DNA from: Candidatus Blautia intestinipullorum
GTDB taxonomy: Bacteria; Bacillota; Clostridia; Lachnospirales; Lachnospiraceae
Direction: 5' to 3'
NCBI GenBank assembly: GCA_019120475.1
Contig: DWVA01000188.1
Location: 1-14,950 of the forward strand
DNA: 14,950 nt
Part shown: piece after piece, positions 6,388 through 14,126 of the stretch
Position numbering within the stretch: position 1 is the stretch's first letter
Layout: the number at the start of each line of letters is the position of its first letter
Notes under the pieces: model-generated
Told to the model about the DNA's origin: nothing
Seen by the model: the letters and a program-made list of their open reading frames with translations, nothing else
The model's database searches: none
Program-made: the position numbers and the translations under genes

Positions 6388-7332
6388 ATGGGAATTTTAG
6401 CAAAAGGGGCCGCGGCTCTTCTGGGCGCGGCGGCGCTGGCAGAAGCCGGAGGGACGGCATATTTTTACAGAAGGACAATGATGCGCTATAACGCAAAGAC
6501 AGAACGTACCATGAAGATGTCCGGAGTGGACTGGCCGAAATATATGTCTTTTATGCAGAAAAGACGGGAATGGATGATGGAGCAGCCCCATGAGGATGTG
6601 TGGATCACGTCCCGGGACGGTCTGAAACTCCACGGAACTTACTTTAAGGGTGACGGCGGTACAAAGGCAGTAATCTGTTTCCACGGCTATACCAGTAAAG
6701 GGCTTAATGATTACGGCAGCCTGTCCTGGTATTATCTGAACCATGGCTTCCGGATGCTCCTTATTGACGAGAGGGCCCACGGAGAGAGCGAGGGAACCTA
6801 TATCGGATTCGGCACCATGGACCGTTACGACGGTCTGGAATGGGTGAAATGGATGGTAAAGGAAATCGGCGGGAACGCACAGATTTTTCTTACCGGCAAT
6901 TCCATGGGCGGAGCCACAGTCTGCATGATGAGCGGCCTGAACCTTCCCCCGCAGGTAAAGGGAATTATTTCCGACTGCGCCTTTACTTCTGCAAAAGATG
7001 TATTTACCCATGTACTGCACAGCATGTACCATCTTCCGGCTTTCCCCATGATCCAGATCGCAGACAGACTGAACAGGAGAAACGCCGGATACGGTCTGGA
7101 CGACGGCAATGCTGCCAGAGAAGTCCAAAAGGCTACTGTGCCGATCCTGTTTATCCACGGTTCGGACGACGTTTTCGTTCCATGCTGGATGTGTGAGGAA
7201 ATATATAAAAACTGCGCGTCTCCCAAGAAAAAACTGATCGTCAAAGGCGCCGGGCACGGAGAGAGCTATTACAAAGATACAGAAGCTTATGAAAACGCAC
7301 TGGATTCATTTATTGGAGGAATCGCAAAATGA
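6388..7332 (+). CDS. Alpha/beta hydrolase with N-terminal membrane segment
   Basis: A 314-residue serine hydrolase of the S33-like/YqkD type. The catalytic triad is visible: nucleophile Ser172 in GNSMGG (170-175), Asp261 in HGSDDVFVP (257-265) and His290 in GAGHGES (287-293). FHGYTS (98-103) forms the oxyanion region and DERAHGES (127-134) is a common motif of this group. Residues 2-25 are small and hydrophobic (LAKGAAALLGAAALAEAGG) and probably form a membrane anchor or uncleaved signal. An esterase, lipase or thioesterase role is possible; the substrate is unknown. The stop overlaps the next ATG by 4 nt (ATGA), so it is coupled to the condensation-like acyltransferase and probably works on the same substrate or releases its product. 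Confidence 0.85.
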   Translation: MGILAKGAAALLGAAALAEAGGTAYFYRRTMMRYNAKTERTMKMSGVDWPKYMSFMQKRREWMMEQPHEDVWITSRDGLKLHGTYFKGDGGTKAVICFHGYTSKGLNDYGSLSWYYLNHGFRMLLIDERAHGESEGTYIGFGTMDRYDGLEWVKWMVKEIGGNAQIFLTGNSMGGATVCMMSGLNLPPQVKGIISDCAFTSAKDVFTHVLHSMYHLPAFPMIQIADRLNRRNAGYGLDDGNAAREVQKATVPILFIHGSDDVFVPCWMCEEIYKNCASPKKKLIVKGAGHGESYYKDTEAYENALDSFIGGIAK

Positions 7333-8735
7333 TGAGAAAAAGAAAAGGTTACAAAGTCTACCCACTGACTGTCGCACAGAAATTTCATCTTTATTACCTG
7401 CCGTTCTGCCCCTCTGCGGCGGTACTTAATATCGGGACCAGCCTTACCATCGAAATTGATATCGACTGGGATCTTCTGGCAAAATCCATCAACAAGGCGT
7501 ACGCCAGAAGCGAGGGAATGCGTATCCGTCTGGCGAAAGATAAGGAAGGCACCTATTATCAGTATGTAGTAGAGCCGGAAGAAAAAGAAATTGAGTTTGT
7601 GGACTTTTCAAGCGGCACCATGGAGGAGGCGGAGGCCACGATGCAGCAGTGGACCACCGTTCCGTTTAAGATGGAGGATTCCCCTCTGACACGTATCGTT
7701 ATGATTAAAATGCCGGACGGCTTCAACGGCATTTATTTCCTTGCTCATCATATGATCGTGGACGCCCAGTCTCTGATCTGCTTTTTAAGAGACATTATTG
7801 AACTTTACTGTAACGAAAAATATGAAGGCGTTCCCTATCCAAAGGAAATGACTTCCTATCTGGAGCAGCTTGAAAAGGACCTTGCATATGAAGCAGGGAG
7901 CAAAGCGCAGCAGAGGGATATCGAATTTTTCCAGAAAGAAATTGAAAAAGGCGAGCCGATCTACAGCGGTCTGCGCGGGACAGGTAAGCTCGAGGCGGCA
8001 AGAGAAATGTTTAAAAATCCTGATCTCAGGACCGCATTCAACGCATCCGATGATACAAAATCCGCCCTGGATATCTTCCATCTGGAAGAGGAACCTACCA
8101 GGCGTCTGATGGACTTCTGTGAAAAATACCATGTGTCTCTGGCATGTCTGCTTCTGATGGGGCTTCGTACATATCTGCAGAAGATGAACGGATTTGAGGA
8201 TGTGTCCATCAATAATGCCATTGCAAGAAGGGCGACACTGAAGGAAAAGAAATGCGGCGGCACCAGAATCCATTCTTTCCCTATCCGGACAGTATTTTCA
8301 GAGGATATGAAGTTTATTGACGGCGTCTACGCGATCCGTGACAAGCAGAATGAGATTTTCCGCCATGCAAACTATGATCCCACCGCATATTTCGCTTACC
8401 GCTCCAAAATCTATCCTCAGCCTCATGCAGGGCTGACATATGAATCAATTTCGCTTACCTATCAGCCTATGACGCTGAAGGAAAACGGACTTAACGATCT
8501 GGGTGATATCCGTTATAAGACAAAATGGTATCCCAACGGCACCTGTCCCCAGGGAATGTATCTGACTGTTATGCACCGCCCGGAAGACAACGGACTGGAT
8601 TTCAATTTTGAACATCAGATCAAAGCGGTTTCAAGAGACGATCTGGAATATCTGTATTATTATCTCTGCAAGATCATGTTCAAAGGAACAGAAAATCCGG
8701 ATCTGACCATAGGAGACATCATAAAACTGGTATAA
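7329..8735 (+). CDS. Stand-alone condensation-domain-like acyltransferase (HHxxxDA)
   Basis: A 468-residue protein with the HHMIVDA motif (140-146). This is the HHxxxDG-type active site of NRPS condensation domains and of related CoA- or carrier-dependent acyltransferases (PapA and wax-ester synthase groups). In these, the second His (H141) assists transfer of an acyl group to an amine or alcohol. The length fits one full two-lobed domain, with no attached adenylation or carrier domain. The N-terminal YPLTVAQKFHLYY (11-23) resembles the opening of C domains. The Gly after Asp is Ala146, a common variant. It overlaps the hydrolase gene by 4 nt and is followed 31 nt later by an acyl carrier protein. 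Best reading: it takes an acyl chain from that carrier. Donor and acceptor are unknown. Confidence 0.75.
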   Translation: MMRKRKGYKVYPLTVAQKFHLYYLPFCPSAAVLNIGTSLTIEIDIDWDLLAKSINKAYARSEGMRIRLAKDKEGTYYQYVVEPEEKEIEFVDFSSGTMEEAEATMQQWTTVPFKMEDSPLTRIVMIKMPDGFNGIYFLAHHMIVDAQSLICFLRDIIELYCNEKYEGVPYPKEMTSYLEQLEKDLAYEAGSKAQQRDIEFFQKEIEKGEPIYSGLRGTGKLEAAREMFKNPDLRTAFNASDDTKSALDIFHLEEEPTRRLMDFCEKYHVSLACLLLMGLRTYLQKMNGFEDVSINNAIARRATLKEKKCGGTRIHSFPIRTVFSEDMKFIDGVYAIRDKQNEIFRHANYDPTAYFAYRSKIYPQPHAGLTYESISLTYQPMTLKENGLNDLGDIRYKTKWYPNGTCPQGMYLTVMHRPEDNGLDFNFEHQIKAVSRDDLEYLYYYLCKIMFKGTENPDLTIGDIIKLV

Positions 8736-8766
8736 AAGTGTAGAAAAGAACAAAGGGAGAACGATC

Positions 8767-9000
8767 ATGTTTGAAAAATTAGTAAATATTATCTGTAACT
8801 ATGTGGAAGTAGAACCGGAAAATATCCATCCGGAATCACGTTTCATGGAAGACCTTGGATTTACCTCCTTCGATTTTATGAGCATGCTTGGGGAAATTGA
8901 GGACGAATTTGATATTGAAGTAGAACAGAGCGAGGCGGCAAATATCCGTACCGTACAGGAAGCCGTTGATTATCTGGAAAAGCTTACCGCGGAAAATTAA
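8767..9000 (+). CDS. Acyl carrier protein, stand-alone
   Basis: A 77-residue acidic four-helix carrier protein. The phosphopantetheine attachment site is Ser34 in EDLGFTSFDFM (28-38). The usual motif is DSL; here it is TSF followed by Asp, so the residue after the Ser is Phe, a pattern more like NRPS or D-alanyl carriers than fatty-acid AcpP. AAAGGGAGA just upstream supports the start. It sits between the acyltransferase and the acyl ligase, so it is probably a dedicated carrier loaded by that ligase. It must be made active by a phosphopantetheinyl transferase, and none is in this window. Confidence 0.9.
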   Translation: MFEKLVNIICNYVEVEPENIHPESRFMEDLGFTSFDFMSMLGEIEDEFDIEVEQSEAANIRTVQEAVDYLEKLTAEN

Positions 9001-9045
9001 CGCCGCGCTGTCTCTGACGCTACAAAAAAGAAAGGAATAAAAACT

Positions 9046-10554
9046 ATGCTTTGCAGTACTGTCCGCGATATTCTGGTCAATACAGAAAAAAAATATGGCC
9101 CGGAGGACGCGATTCGCTATAAAAAAAGCAAAAATGAAATTGAATCAAAAACTTACACACAGCTTCGGGAAGACAGCGAAAGCTTTTCCTGTGTTCTCAG
9201 AAATCTGAAGGAACAGGGAAATCACATTGCAGTAATTGGAATGACCTCCTACCCCTGGCTGATCACTTACTTCGGAACAGTAAACAGCGGAAGCGTTATT
9301 GTTCCGCTGGACGTCAATCTGCCTGCGGAGGATGTCTGCGATCTGATCGACCGCTCAGATTCTACCATACTTGTTTACGATGAAGTGCGCAAAGATGTGG
9401 CGGCAATGGCAAAGGAGCGCTGTCCGCAGTTGAAGTTCCTGATCTCCATGCAGCAGGCTGAACATGACGATCATGCCTTTTCCTTCTGGAAGCTTCTTGA
9501 AGAGCACGGTGGAAGCTTCGATTATATGCCGGAACCGGATCAGCTTTGCACCATCATGTTTACCTCCGGAACCACAGGAAAAAGCAAGGGCGTTATGCTG
9601 ACCCACAGAAATGTAGCGGAAAATGCCACCTGTCTGGACATGAAGATCCCGGAGCGCACAGTGATCATGACAGTGCTTCCAATCCATCATGCCTACTGTC
9701 TGAGTATGGATATTTTGAAGGGCGTTTCTCTGGCGTCGATTATCTGTATCAATGATTCTCTGATGCGTGTGGCGAAAAATATCAAGCTCTTTAAACCGGA
9801 AATGATCCTTATGGTTCCTCTTATGATCGAGACGATGGCAAAAAAACTTGAGGAAGCTTCGCTGCTTCCTGCCAAGCTGGTAAAAAGCCAGGTATTCGGA
9901 AAACAGTTCCACACGATCTGCAGCGGCGGCGCTTATCTGGATCCCTCCTATATCGATCTGTTCAAAAAATATGATATCACCATCCAACAGGGCTATGGAA
10001 TGACAGAATGCTCTCCGGTGATCAGCGTTACGCAGAAGTGGAATATCCGTAAGGATGCAGTGGGCCAGCTTGTACCCAACTGTGAGGCAAAAACTGTAGA
10101 CGGGGAGCTTTGGGTGAAGGGAAGCAGCGTGATGCAGGGATATTACAAAATGCCGGAGGAGACTGCGGAAACCCTGGAAGACGGCTGGCTGAAAACAGGC
10201 GATCTCGGCTATGTGGACGAGGACGGTTTTGTATATCTGACCGGACGTAAGAAAAATCTTATCATCACTAAAAACGGGGAGAATGTCTCTCCTGAAGAGC
10301 TGGAAAACGCACTTAGCACCAACCGTCTGGTAGGAGAGGTGCTTGTCCGTGAAAACAACGGCGTTATTGAGGCGGAAATATATCCGGATCAGGATTATCT
10401 GAAAAAGAAAAAGATCAAAAATGTCCGCGAAAAGCTTCAGGAAGTCATTGATGAATATAACCGCACTGCGGCTCCCCAGAAAAAAATCTACAGTCTGATC
10501 GTCCGGGATACAGAATTTGAGAAGACTACAACAAGGAAGATCAAAAGGTTTTAA
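9046..10554 (+). CDS. AMP-forming acyl ligase (acyl-CoA or acyl-ACP synthetase)
   Basis: A 502-residue adenylate-forming enzyme that activates a carboxylic acid as acyl-AMP and passes it to a thiol, here probably the neighbouring carrier protein. Core motifs are complete: phosphate loop FTSGTTGKSKG (172-182), GYGMTE (316-321), TGDLGYVDEDG (384-394), hinge GRKKN (400-404), and C-terminal TTRKIKR with the catalytic Lys at 498. The length fits a free-standing ligase; no carrier domain is fused. Start ATG with AAGGAA about 8 nt upstream. The gene lies 45 nt after the carrier gene and is last in the operon. The acid specificity is not readable by eye. Fatty acid, hydroxy acid and amino acid substrates remain possible; the absence of an amino-acid-type Asp pocket was not tested. 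Confidence 0.9.
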   Translation: MLCSTVRDILVNTEKKYGPEDAIRYKKSKNEIESKTYTQLREDSESFSCVLRNLKEQGNHIAVIGMTSYPWLITYFGTVNSGSVIVPLDVNLPAEDVCDLIDRSDSTILVYDEVRKDVAAMAKERCPQLKFLISMQQAEHDDHAFSFWKLLEEHGGSFDYMPEPDQLCTIMFTSGTTGKSKGVMLTHRNVAENATCLDMKIPERTVIMTVLPIHHAYCLSMDILKGVSLASIICINDSLMRVAKNIKLFKPEMILMVPLMIETMAKKLEEASLLPAKLVKSQVFGKQFHTICSGGAYLDPSYIDLFKKYDITIQQGYGMTECSPVISVTQKWNIRKDAVGQLVPNCEAKTVDGELWVKGSSVMQGYYKMPEETAETLEDGWLKTGDLGYVDEDGFVYLTGRKKNLIITKNGENVSPEELENALSTNRLVGEVLVRENNGVIEAEIYPDQDYLKKKKIKNVREKLQEVIDEYNRTAAPQKKIYSLIVRDTEFEKTTTRKIKRF

Positions 10555-10595
10555 GGGTTTTCTTTATTTATAAAACTCCATCAGCAAAGAAAAAG

Positions 10596-10625
10596 GCGGG
10601 ACAGTGAATGTCCTGCTCTTTTTTT
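10596..10625 (+). terminator. Rho-independent terminator ending the acyltransferase operon
   Basis: GCGGGACA (10596-10603) pairs with TGTCCTGC (10609-10616), 8 bp including one G-T wobble, with a 5-nt loop and a T-run at 10619-10625. It separates the five-gene operon from the nitroreductase-MATE pair. Confidence 0.9.
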
Positions 10626-10655
10626 CCAATTTTTTCAATTACTTTCTTTATAAAG

Positions 10656-10664
10656 TGGTATAAT
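10656..10664 (+). promoter_or_regulatory. Extended -10 promoter of the nitroreductase-MATE pair
   Basis: TGGTATAAT: a perfect -10 hexamer (10659-10664) with the TGn extension. The -35 is poor. The 40 bp before it resemble the dehydratase promoter: AATTTTTTC, then TTTCTTTA, then TGGTATA. An in-frame ATG at 10663 lies inside this -10 and so cannot be the translation start. Confidence 0.65.
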
Positions 10665-10704
10665 GCAGAAAGGGAACAAAAAAATCAGAAAGGAAGAAAC
10701 GCTC

Positions 10705-11499
10705 ATGGTTATCATTCATAAAGAAAAATGTATCGGCTGCGGACTCTGCGCGAAGGACTGCCCCGCAGGCAAAATCAAAATAAAAGAAGGACATGCTGTT
10801 TATACGCCTGACTGTATCCAGTGCGGCCACTGCGTGGCTATCTGCCCCCAGGAGGCGGTTTCCATTCCGGAATATGATATGGCGGATGTAGAAGAGTACA
10901 GCGGCTCTGATTTTCATCTGGATCCGGAACAGTATCTCCGCGCAGTAAAATTCAGAAGGAGTATCCGGAATTTCAAAGAGAAGAAAGTTCCCGTGGATCT
11001 TCTGGAAAAATCAATTCAGGCAGGAAGATATACCCCTACCGCAAAGAACCGGCAGGGCTGCCGTTTTATCCTGGTTCAGGAGCAGCTTGATGAATTAAAG
11101 GAGCTTCTGTGGAGCCAGATACCGGAGATGGCGGAAAAACTGAAAAAAACTTTTCCCCAGTACTCCATGTTCTTTAAATTCCTTTACCGCAGACGGCGCG
11201 ATAATCCCCGGGACGACGGACTCTTTTTCAATGCTCCGGCAGTTCTTTTTATCACCTGCAGCAGCTCTCTTGACGGAGGTCTCGCCGCTTCCAACATAGA
11301 AAATATGGCCGTTGCCCAGGGACTCGGCGTTCTTTATGACGGATATCTTACCCGTATAGTCGGCGCCTGTCCCAGAGTAAAAGAATGGCTCGGCATAGAA
11401 GAGGAATCGCCGCTTGTGTGCAGTATGCTGGTCGGATATCCTGCCGTTTCCTATAAGAGAACGGCTCCGCGTAAGCCGGCGGACATTGACTGGCGGTAA
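10705..11499 (+). CDS. Ferredoxin-nitroreductase fusion protein
   Basis: A 264-residue cytoplasmic flavoprotein. Residues 1-50 are a 2[4Fe-4S] ferredoxin domain with CIGCGLCAKDCP (C9, C12, C15, C19) and CIQCGHCVAICP (C37, C40, C43, C47). Residues about 80-264 are an FMN-binding nitroreductase domain beginning RRSIRNF (84-90), with a late YPAVSYKR. The ferredoxin part would feed electrons to the FMN for reduction of a nitro compound, quinone, or C=C or C=N bond; the substrate is unknown. The ATG at 10705 is chosen because AAGGAAG lies 8 nt upstream and the earlier in-frame ATG falls within the promoter. It shares a transcript with the MATE transporter, 47 nt downstream. It could tailor the product of the upstream operon, but it has its own promoter. 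Confidence 0.85.
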   Translation: MVIIHKEKCIGCGLCAKDCPAGKIKIKEGHAVYTPDCIQCGHCVAICPQEAVSIPEYDMADVEEYSGSDFHLDPEQYLRAVKFRRSIRNFKEKKVPVDLLEKSIQAGRYTPTAKNRQGCRFILVQEQLDELKELLWSQIPEMAEKLKKTFPQYSMFFKFLYRRRRDNPRDDGLFFNAPAVLFITCSSSLDGGLAASNIENMAVAQGLGVLYDGYLTRIVGACPRVKEWLGIEEESPLVCSMLVGYPAVSYKRTAPRKPADIDWR

Positions 11500-11546
11500 A
11501 AAATCCGCAGTTATTCTTCAGATGAAATATCAGGGGGGACTAGATT

Positions 11547-12908
11547 TTGAACAGCAAAAAATACGAAATAGACATGTGCAACGGATCGATCATGGACAAG
11601 CTGATCCTCTTCGCGCTTCCGCTGATGCTTACCAGCATCCTTCAGCTTATGTTTAACGCAGTAGATATCATTGTAGTAGGACATTACAGCGGGAGACAGG
11701 CCCTGGCGGCCGTAGGTTCCACAACAGCTCTGATCAATATTTTTACAAATCTTTTTATCGGCGTTTCTCTTGGCGCAAACGTCCTTGCAGCCCGTTATTA
11801 CGCGGCTAAGCAGGAAAAAGAAATGTCAGAGGCGGTACACACATCCATTACTCTGGCGCTGGTCAGCGGGATCATTATGGCCTTTGTAGGGGTACTGGCT
11901 TCCAGATTTGCTCTTGAAGTGATGGGAACTCCTTCGGATGTGATCGGGCAGTCCGTTACTTATATGAAAATATACTTTTTAGGAATGCCCTTTTTCATGC
12001 TGTACAACTATGGCGCCGCGATACTGAGAGCGGTAGGCGATACAAGAAGACCGCTGATCTTTCTTGCCTTTGCGGGAATGGCCAATGTAGGGCTGGATCT
12101 TCTTCTCGTGATCGTGATCCCCCTTGATGTGGCCGGAGTAGCCATCGGCACTATTACATCCCAGTTTATATCCTGTATTCTTGTGCTGCGCTGCCTGTGG
12201 AAATCGGAAAGCAGCTATCAGCTCCGTTTTTCCAGGCTGTGCATCCGGTGGAAATACCTGAAGCGTATTTTCCAGGTAGGCATCCCGGCAGGCATTCAAA
12301 GTACAGTCATCAACTTCTCCAACGCCATGCTGCAGTCATCTGTAAATTCCTTCGGCTCCACAGCCATGGCGGGATATACGGCGGCAAACAACATCCTCAG
12401 TTTCCTGTATGCGGCCGTAAACGCCGTAACACAGGCGTGCATGAGCTTTACCAGCCAGAATTACAGCGTAGGAAAGCAGAAGAGGATGGACAGGGTGTTT
12501 TTTGACTGTATCTTTCTTTCCTCCGTTGCGGCTGTCATACTCGGCGTAGGCGCCTATCTTTTCGGCTCTCAGATCCTGAAGATCTACACCGCGGATCCGG
12601 ACGTTATTTCCTGCGGAGTTGAGATTTTATCCATTACCACAGTTCCGTACTTTCTCTGCGGGATCATGGATCTGATCCCCGGCGCTCTGCGTGGAATGGG
12701 GCATTCCGCAGTTCCTATGATCTTATCCATAATCGGAACAGTGGGAACGAGGATTTTATGGATCTACGTCTTTTTCCCCGCTCACCGTTCTCTGCATTTT
12801 CTGTTTATATCTTATCCTGCGTCATGGATCTTCACCATTGTGATGCAGGCGGTGTGCTTCTATTTTGTAAGAAAGCTCTGTATGCGCCATCTGCCGGCCG
12901 GTCAATAA
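11547..12908 (+). CDS. MATE-family multidrug/metabolite exporter
   Basis: A 453-residue integral membrane protein with about a dozen hydrophobic segments. The family-typical beginning is KYEIDMCNGSIMDKLILFALPLM, continuing through FNAVDIIVVGHY. MATE proteins export cationic or amphipathic small molecules by H+ or Na+ antiport. The start is TTG at 11547 behind an AGGGGGG site; the next in-frame ATG (11574) would cut off the conserved KKYEIDMCNG opening, so the TTG is preferred. It follows the ferredoxin-nitroreductase in one transcript and converges on the recombinase gene. Substrate unknown; export of a product of the nearby acyl-transfer operon is possible but unproven. Confidence 0.9.
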   Translation: MNSKKYEIDMCNGSIMDKLILFALPLMLTSILQLMFNAVDIIVVGHYSGRQALAAVGSTTALINIFTNLFIGVSLGANVLAARYYAAKQEKEMSEAVHTSITLALVSGIIMAFVGVLASRFALEVMGTPSDVIGQSVTYMKIYFLGMPFFMLYNYGAAILRAVGDTRRPLIFLAFAGMANVGLDLLLVIVIPLDVAGVAIGTITSQFISCILVLRCLWKSESSYQLRFSRLCIRWKYLKRIFQVGIPAGIQSTVINFSNAMLQSSVNSFGSTAMAGYTAANNILSFLYAAVNAVTQACMSFTSQNYSVGKQKRMDRVFFDCIFLSSVAAVILGVGAYLFGSQILKIYTADPDVISCGVEILSITTVPYFLCGIMDLIPGALRGMGHSAVPMILSIIGTVGTRILWIYVFFPAHRSLHFLFISYPASWIFTIVMQAVCFYFVRKLCMRHLPAGQ

Positions 12909-12916
12909 CCGGAACT

Positions 12917-12955
12917 CCGCCGTATGGGATTACATATCATATATCCGTACGGCGG
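12917..12955. repeat. Inverted repeat between convergent genes (terminator-like)
   Basis: CCGCCGTA (12917-12924) and TACGGCGG (12948-12955) are perfect complements, and pairing can extend inward (GG..AT with AT..CC). It lies in the 56-nt gap between the MATE stop and the recombinase stop. There is no T-run on either strand, so it is a weak or factor-assisted terminator at best, or a 3' stabilising hairpin. Confidence 0.5.
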
Positions 12956-12964
12956 GCAGGAGCA

Positions 12965-14020
12965 TCATTCTTCCCTCAGACGGACGGCAGTGGCCGCCTG
13001 ACGCCTTCTGGCGTCGTCCAGAGCGGCGTAATGCTTCTTGGTAGTATTTACATCCCTGTGCCCCAAAACGTCCGCTACAAGGTAAATATCGCCTGTTTCC
13101 TGGTACAATGCCGTGCCGTAGGTGCTGCGGAGCTTATGCGGCGTGATCTTTTTGGTGGTGGTGATCTGCCGCGCGTATTTTTTTACAAGATTCTCCACTG
13201 CCTGAACGCCGATCCGGCGTCTCTGGGCGGAGTAGAAGAGAGCATGTTCATGGCCGGGAAGAGGAGTGACATTTTCTCGTACCTTCAGATAATTCTTCAG
13301 AGCTTTTTCTACCTCCGGTCCAAAATATACCACCATTTCATTTCCGCCTTTTCTTGTAACTTTAATTCCGTTGTTTTTAAAATCCACATCCTCAATATCA
13401 AGTCCCACGCATTCGGAAACGCGGATCCCCGTACCAAGGAGCAGGGTCACGATAGCCAGATCACGTTCTTTTGTCTTTTCATAATATACACGTTTCTGTC
13501 CGGTAAGTTTTTCGCCGCAGTGTTCGATATAATCAAGGAGCATGGCAACCTCGTCGGCGTCCAGTCGCACGATGCTTTTCTGATGGATCTTTGGAACGTC
13601 TACAAGGACCGCCGGATTTGTCTGTATCATTTCCCTTTTAAAATAATAGGCATAAAAGCTGCGCAAAGCGGAAATCTTGCGTTTCAGCCCGCGTTCGCCG
13701 TTTGTCTCCAGACGATCGCCGTTTTGATAGACCTTCAGGTATTCTTCATATTCCTCGATATCCACGGCTTTGACCTGATCCAGCACGTCAACAGTAAAAT
13801 CCCTCATGGATTTTCCCTTAAAAGAAGGATTGGTATCCAGAAGAAACTGAAAAAAAATACGGATGTCGTAAGCGTAGGAAATCCTCGTTTTTGTAGTGGT
13901 CGTAGCGTCAATAGAACGAAAATAATCCCTGCAGAAAGGAGGCAGGCATTCCAGTACCTGACGCAGTCTGAGTGTATTTTCAATATCTGTGTGTTCATGA
14001 TAAGTCTGTCTGTTTTCCAT
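12965..14020 (-). CDS. Tyrosine recombinase/integrase (XerC/D-like)
   Basis: A 351-residue site-specific DNA recombinase. The catalytic set is complete: Arg200 in GTGIRVSE, Lys224 in VTRKGG, His295-Arg298 in HKLR, His321 in LGHRDV and nucleophile Tyr331 in KKHYAAL. Residues about 35-135 are the N-terminal SAM-like core-binding domain (SYAYDIRIFFQFLL). It is longer than the ~300-residue Xer proteins because of a ~35-residue N-terminal stretch. The ATG at 14020 follows GGGGG (14031-14035) and sits about 36 nt after a strong promoter; in-frame starts further upstream would read through that promoter. It has no excisionase or phage neighbours and lies beside housekeeping dtd, so it may be a resident recombinase rather than a mobile-element one. 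Target site unknown; see the inverted repeat at 14093-14126. Confidence 0.9.
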   Translation of the reverse strand: MENRQTYHEHTDIENTLRLRQVLECLPPFCRDYFRSIDATTTTKTRISYAYDIRIFFQFLLDTNPSFKGKSMRDFTVDVLDQVKAVDIEEYEEYLKVYQNGDRLETNGERGLKRKISALRSFYAYYFKREMIQTNPAVLVDVPKIHQKSIVRLDADEVAMLLDYIEHCGEKLTGQKRVYYEKTKERDLAIVTLLLGTGIRVSECVGLDIEDVDFKNNGIKVTRKGGNEMVVYFGPEVEKALKNYLKVRENVTPLPGHEHALFYSAQRRRIGVQAVENLVKKYARQITTTKKITPHKLRSTYGTALYQETGDIYLVADVLGHRDVNTTKKHYAALDDARRRQAATAVRLREE

Positions 14021-14062
14021 AAATATAATTCCCCCTGAGTCAAATTCGCCAAATCTGGGATA

Positions 14063-14091
14063 AGCATACCATAAAAGCGGGAATCTGTCTA
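14063..14091 (-). promoter_or_regulatory. Promoter of the recombinase gene
   Basis: On the minus strand, TAGACA (14091-14086, 5 of 6 bases) and TATGCT (14068-14063) are 17 bp apart, with a TGG extension before the -10. The expected transcript starts near 14056, about 36 nt before the ATG at 14020. Its -35 lies one base from the long inverted repeat. Confidence 0.7.
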
Positions 14092-14092
14092 C

Positions 14093-14126
14093 ATCTATAT
14101 GATAAACTCGGGTTTGTCGTATAGAT
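14093..14126. repeat. 34-bp inverted repeat next to the recombinase promoter (possible recombination or operator site)
   Basis: Left arm ATCTATATGATAAAC (14093-14107) and right arm GTTTGTCGTATAGAT (14112-14126) match as complements at 13 of 15 positions around TCGG; weaker similarity extends the arms to about 20 bp. The size (34 bp, two arms and a short centre) is in the range of tyrosine-recombinase core sites, and it touches the -35 of a tyrosine recombinase gene. The rest of the 234-nt gap (14021-14254) holds the recombinase promoter, the dtd terminator and no convincing gene. Confidence 0.55.

Noticed and set aside
6397..7257. 286-codon minus-strand frame
   Set aside because: Antisense to the alpha/beta hydrolase, which has an intact triad, a ribosome site and an ATGA overlap with the next gene. 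No ribosome site or domain for the reverse frame.
7785..8273. 162-codon minus-strand frame inside the acyltransferase gene
   Set aside because: Shadow of the HHxxxDA enzyme; Cys/Phe-rich composition is typical of a reversed coding strand.
10663..10704. Upstream ATG extending the ferredoxin-nitroreductase by 14 codons
   Set aside because: The ATG lies within the TATAAT -10 box, so it would not be on the transcript; the ATG at 10705 has a proper ribosome site and begins right before the ferredoxin motif.
12965..14020. Recombinase as evidence of an integrated phage or conjugative element
   Set aside because: No tRNA gene, direct-repeat ends, excisionase, relaxase or phage genes are nearby; the neighbour dtd is housekeeping.
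12758..14038. Long open frame (426 codons) on the plus strand
   Set aside because: It is antisense to the tyrosine recombinase, whose catalytic residues are all present on the other strand, and its start lies inside the MATE gene. Translation shows no recognisable domain.
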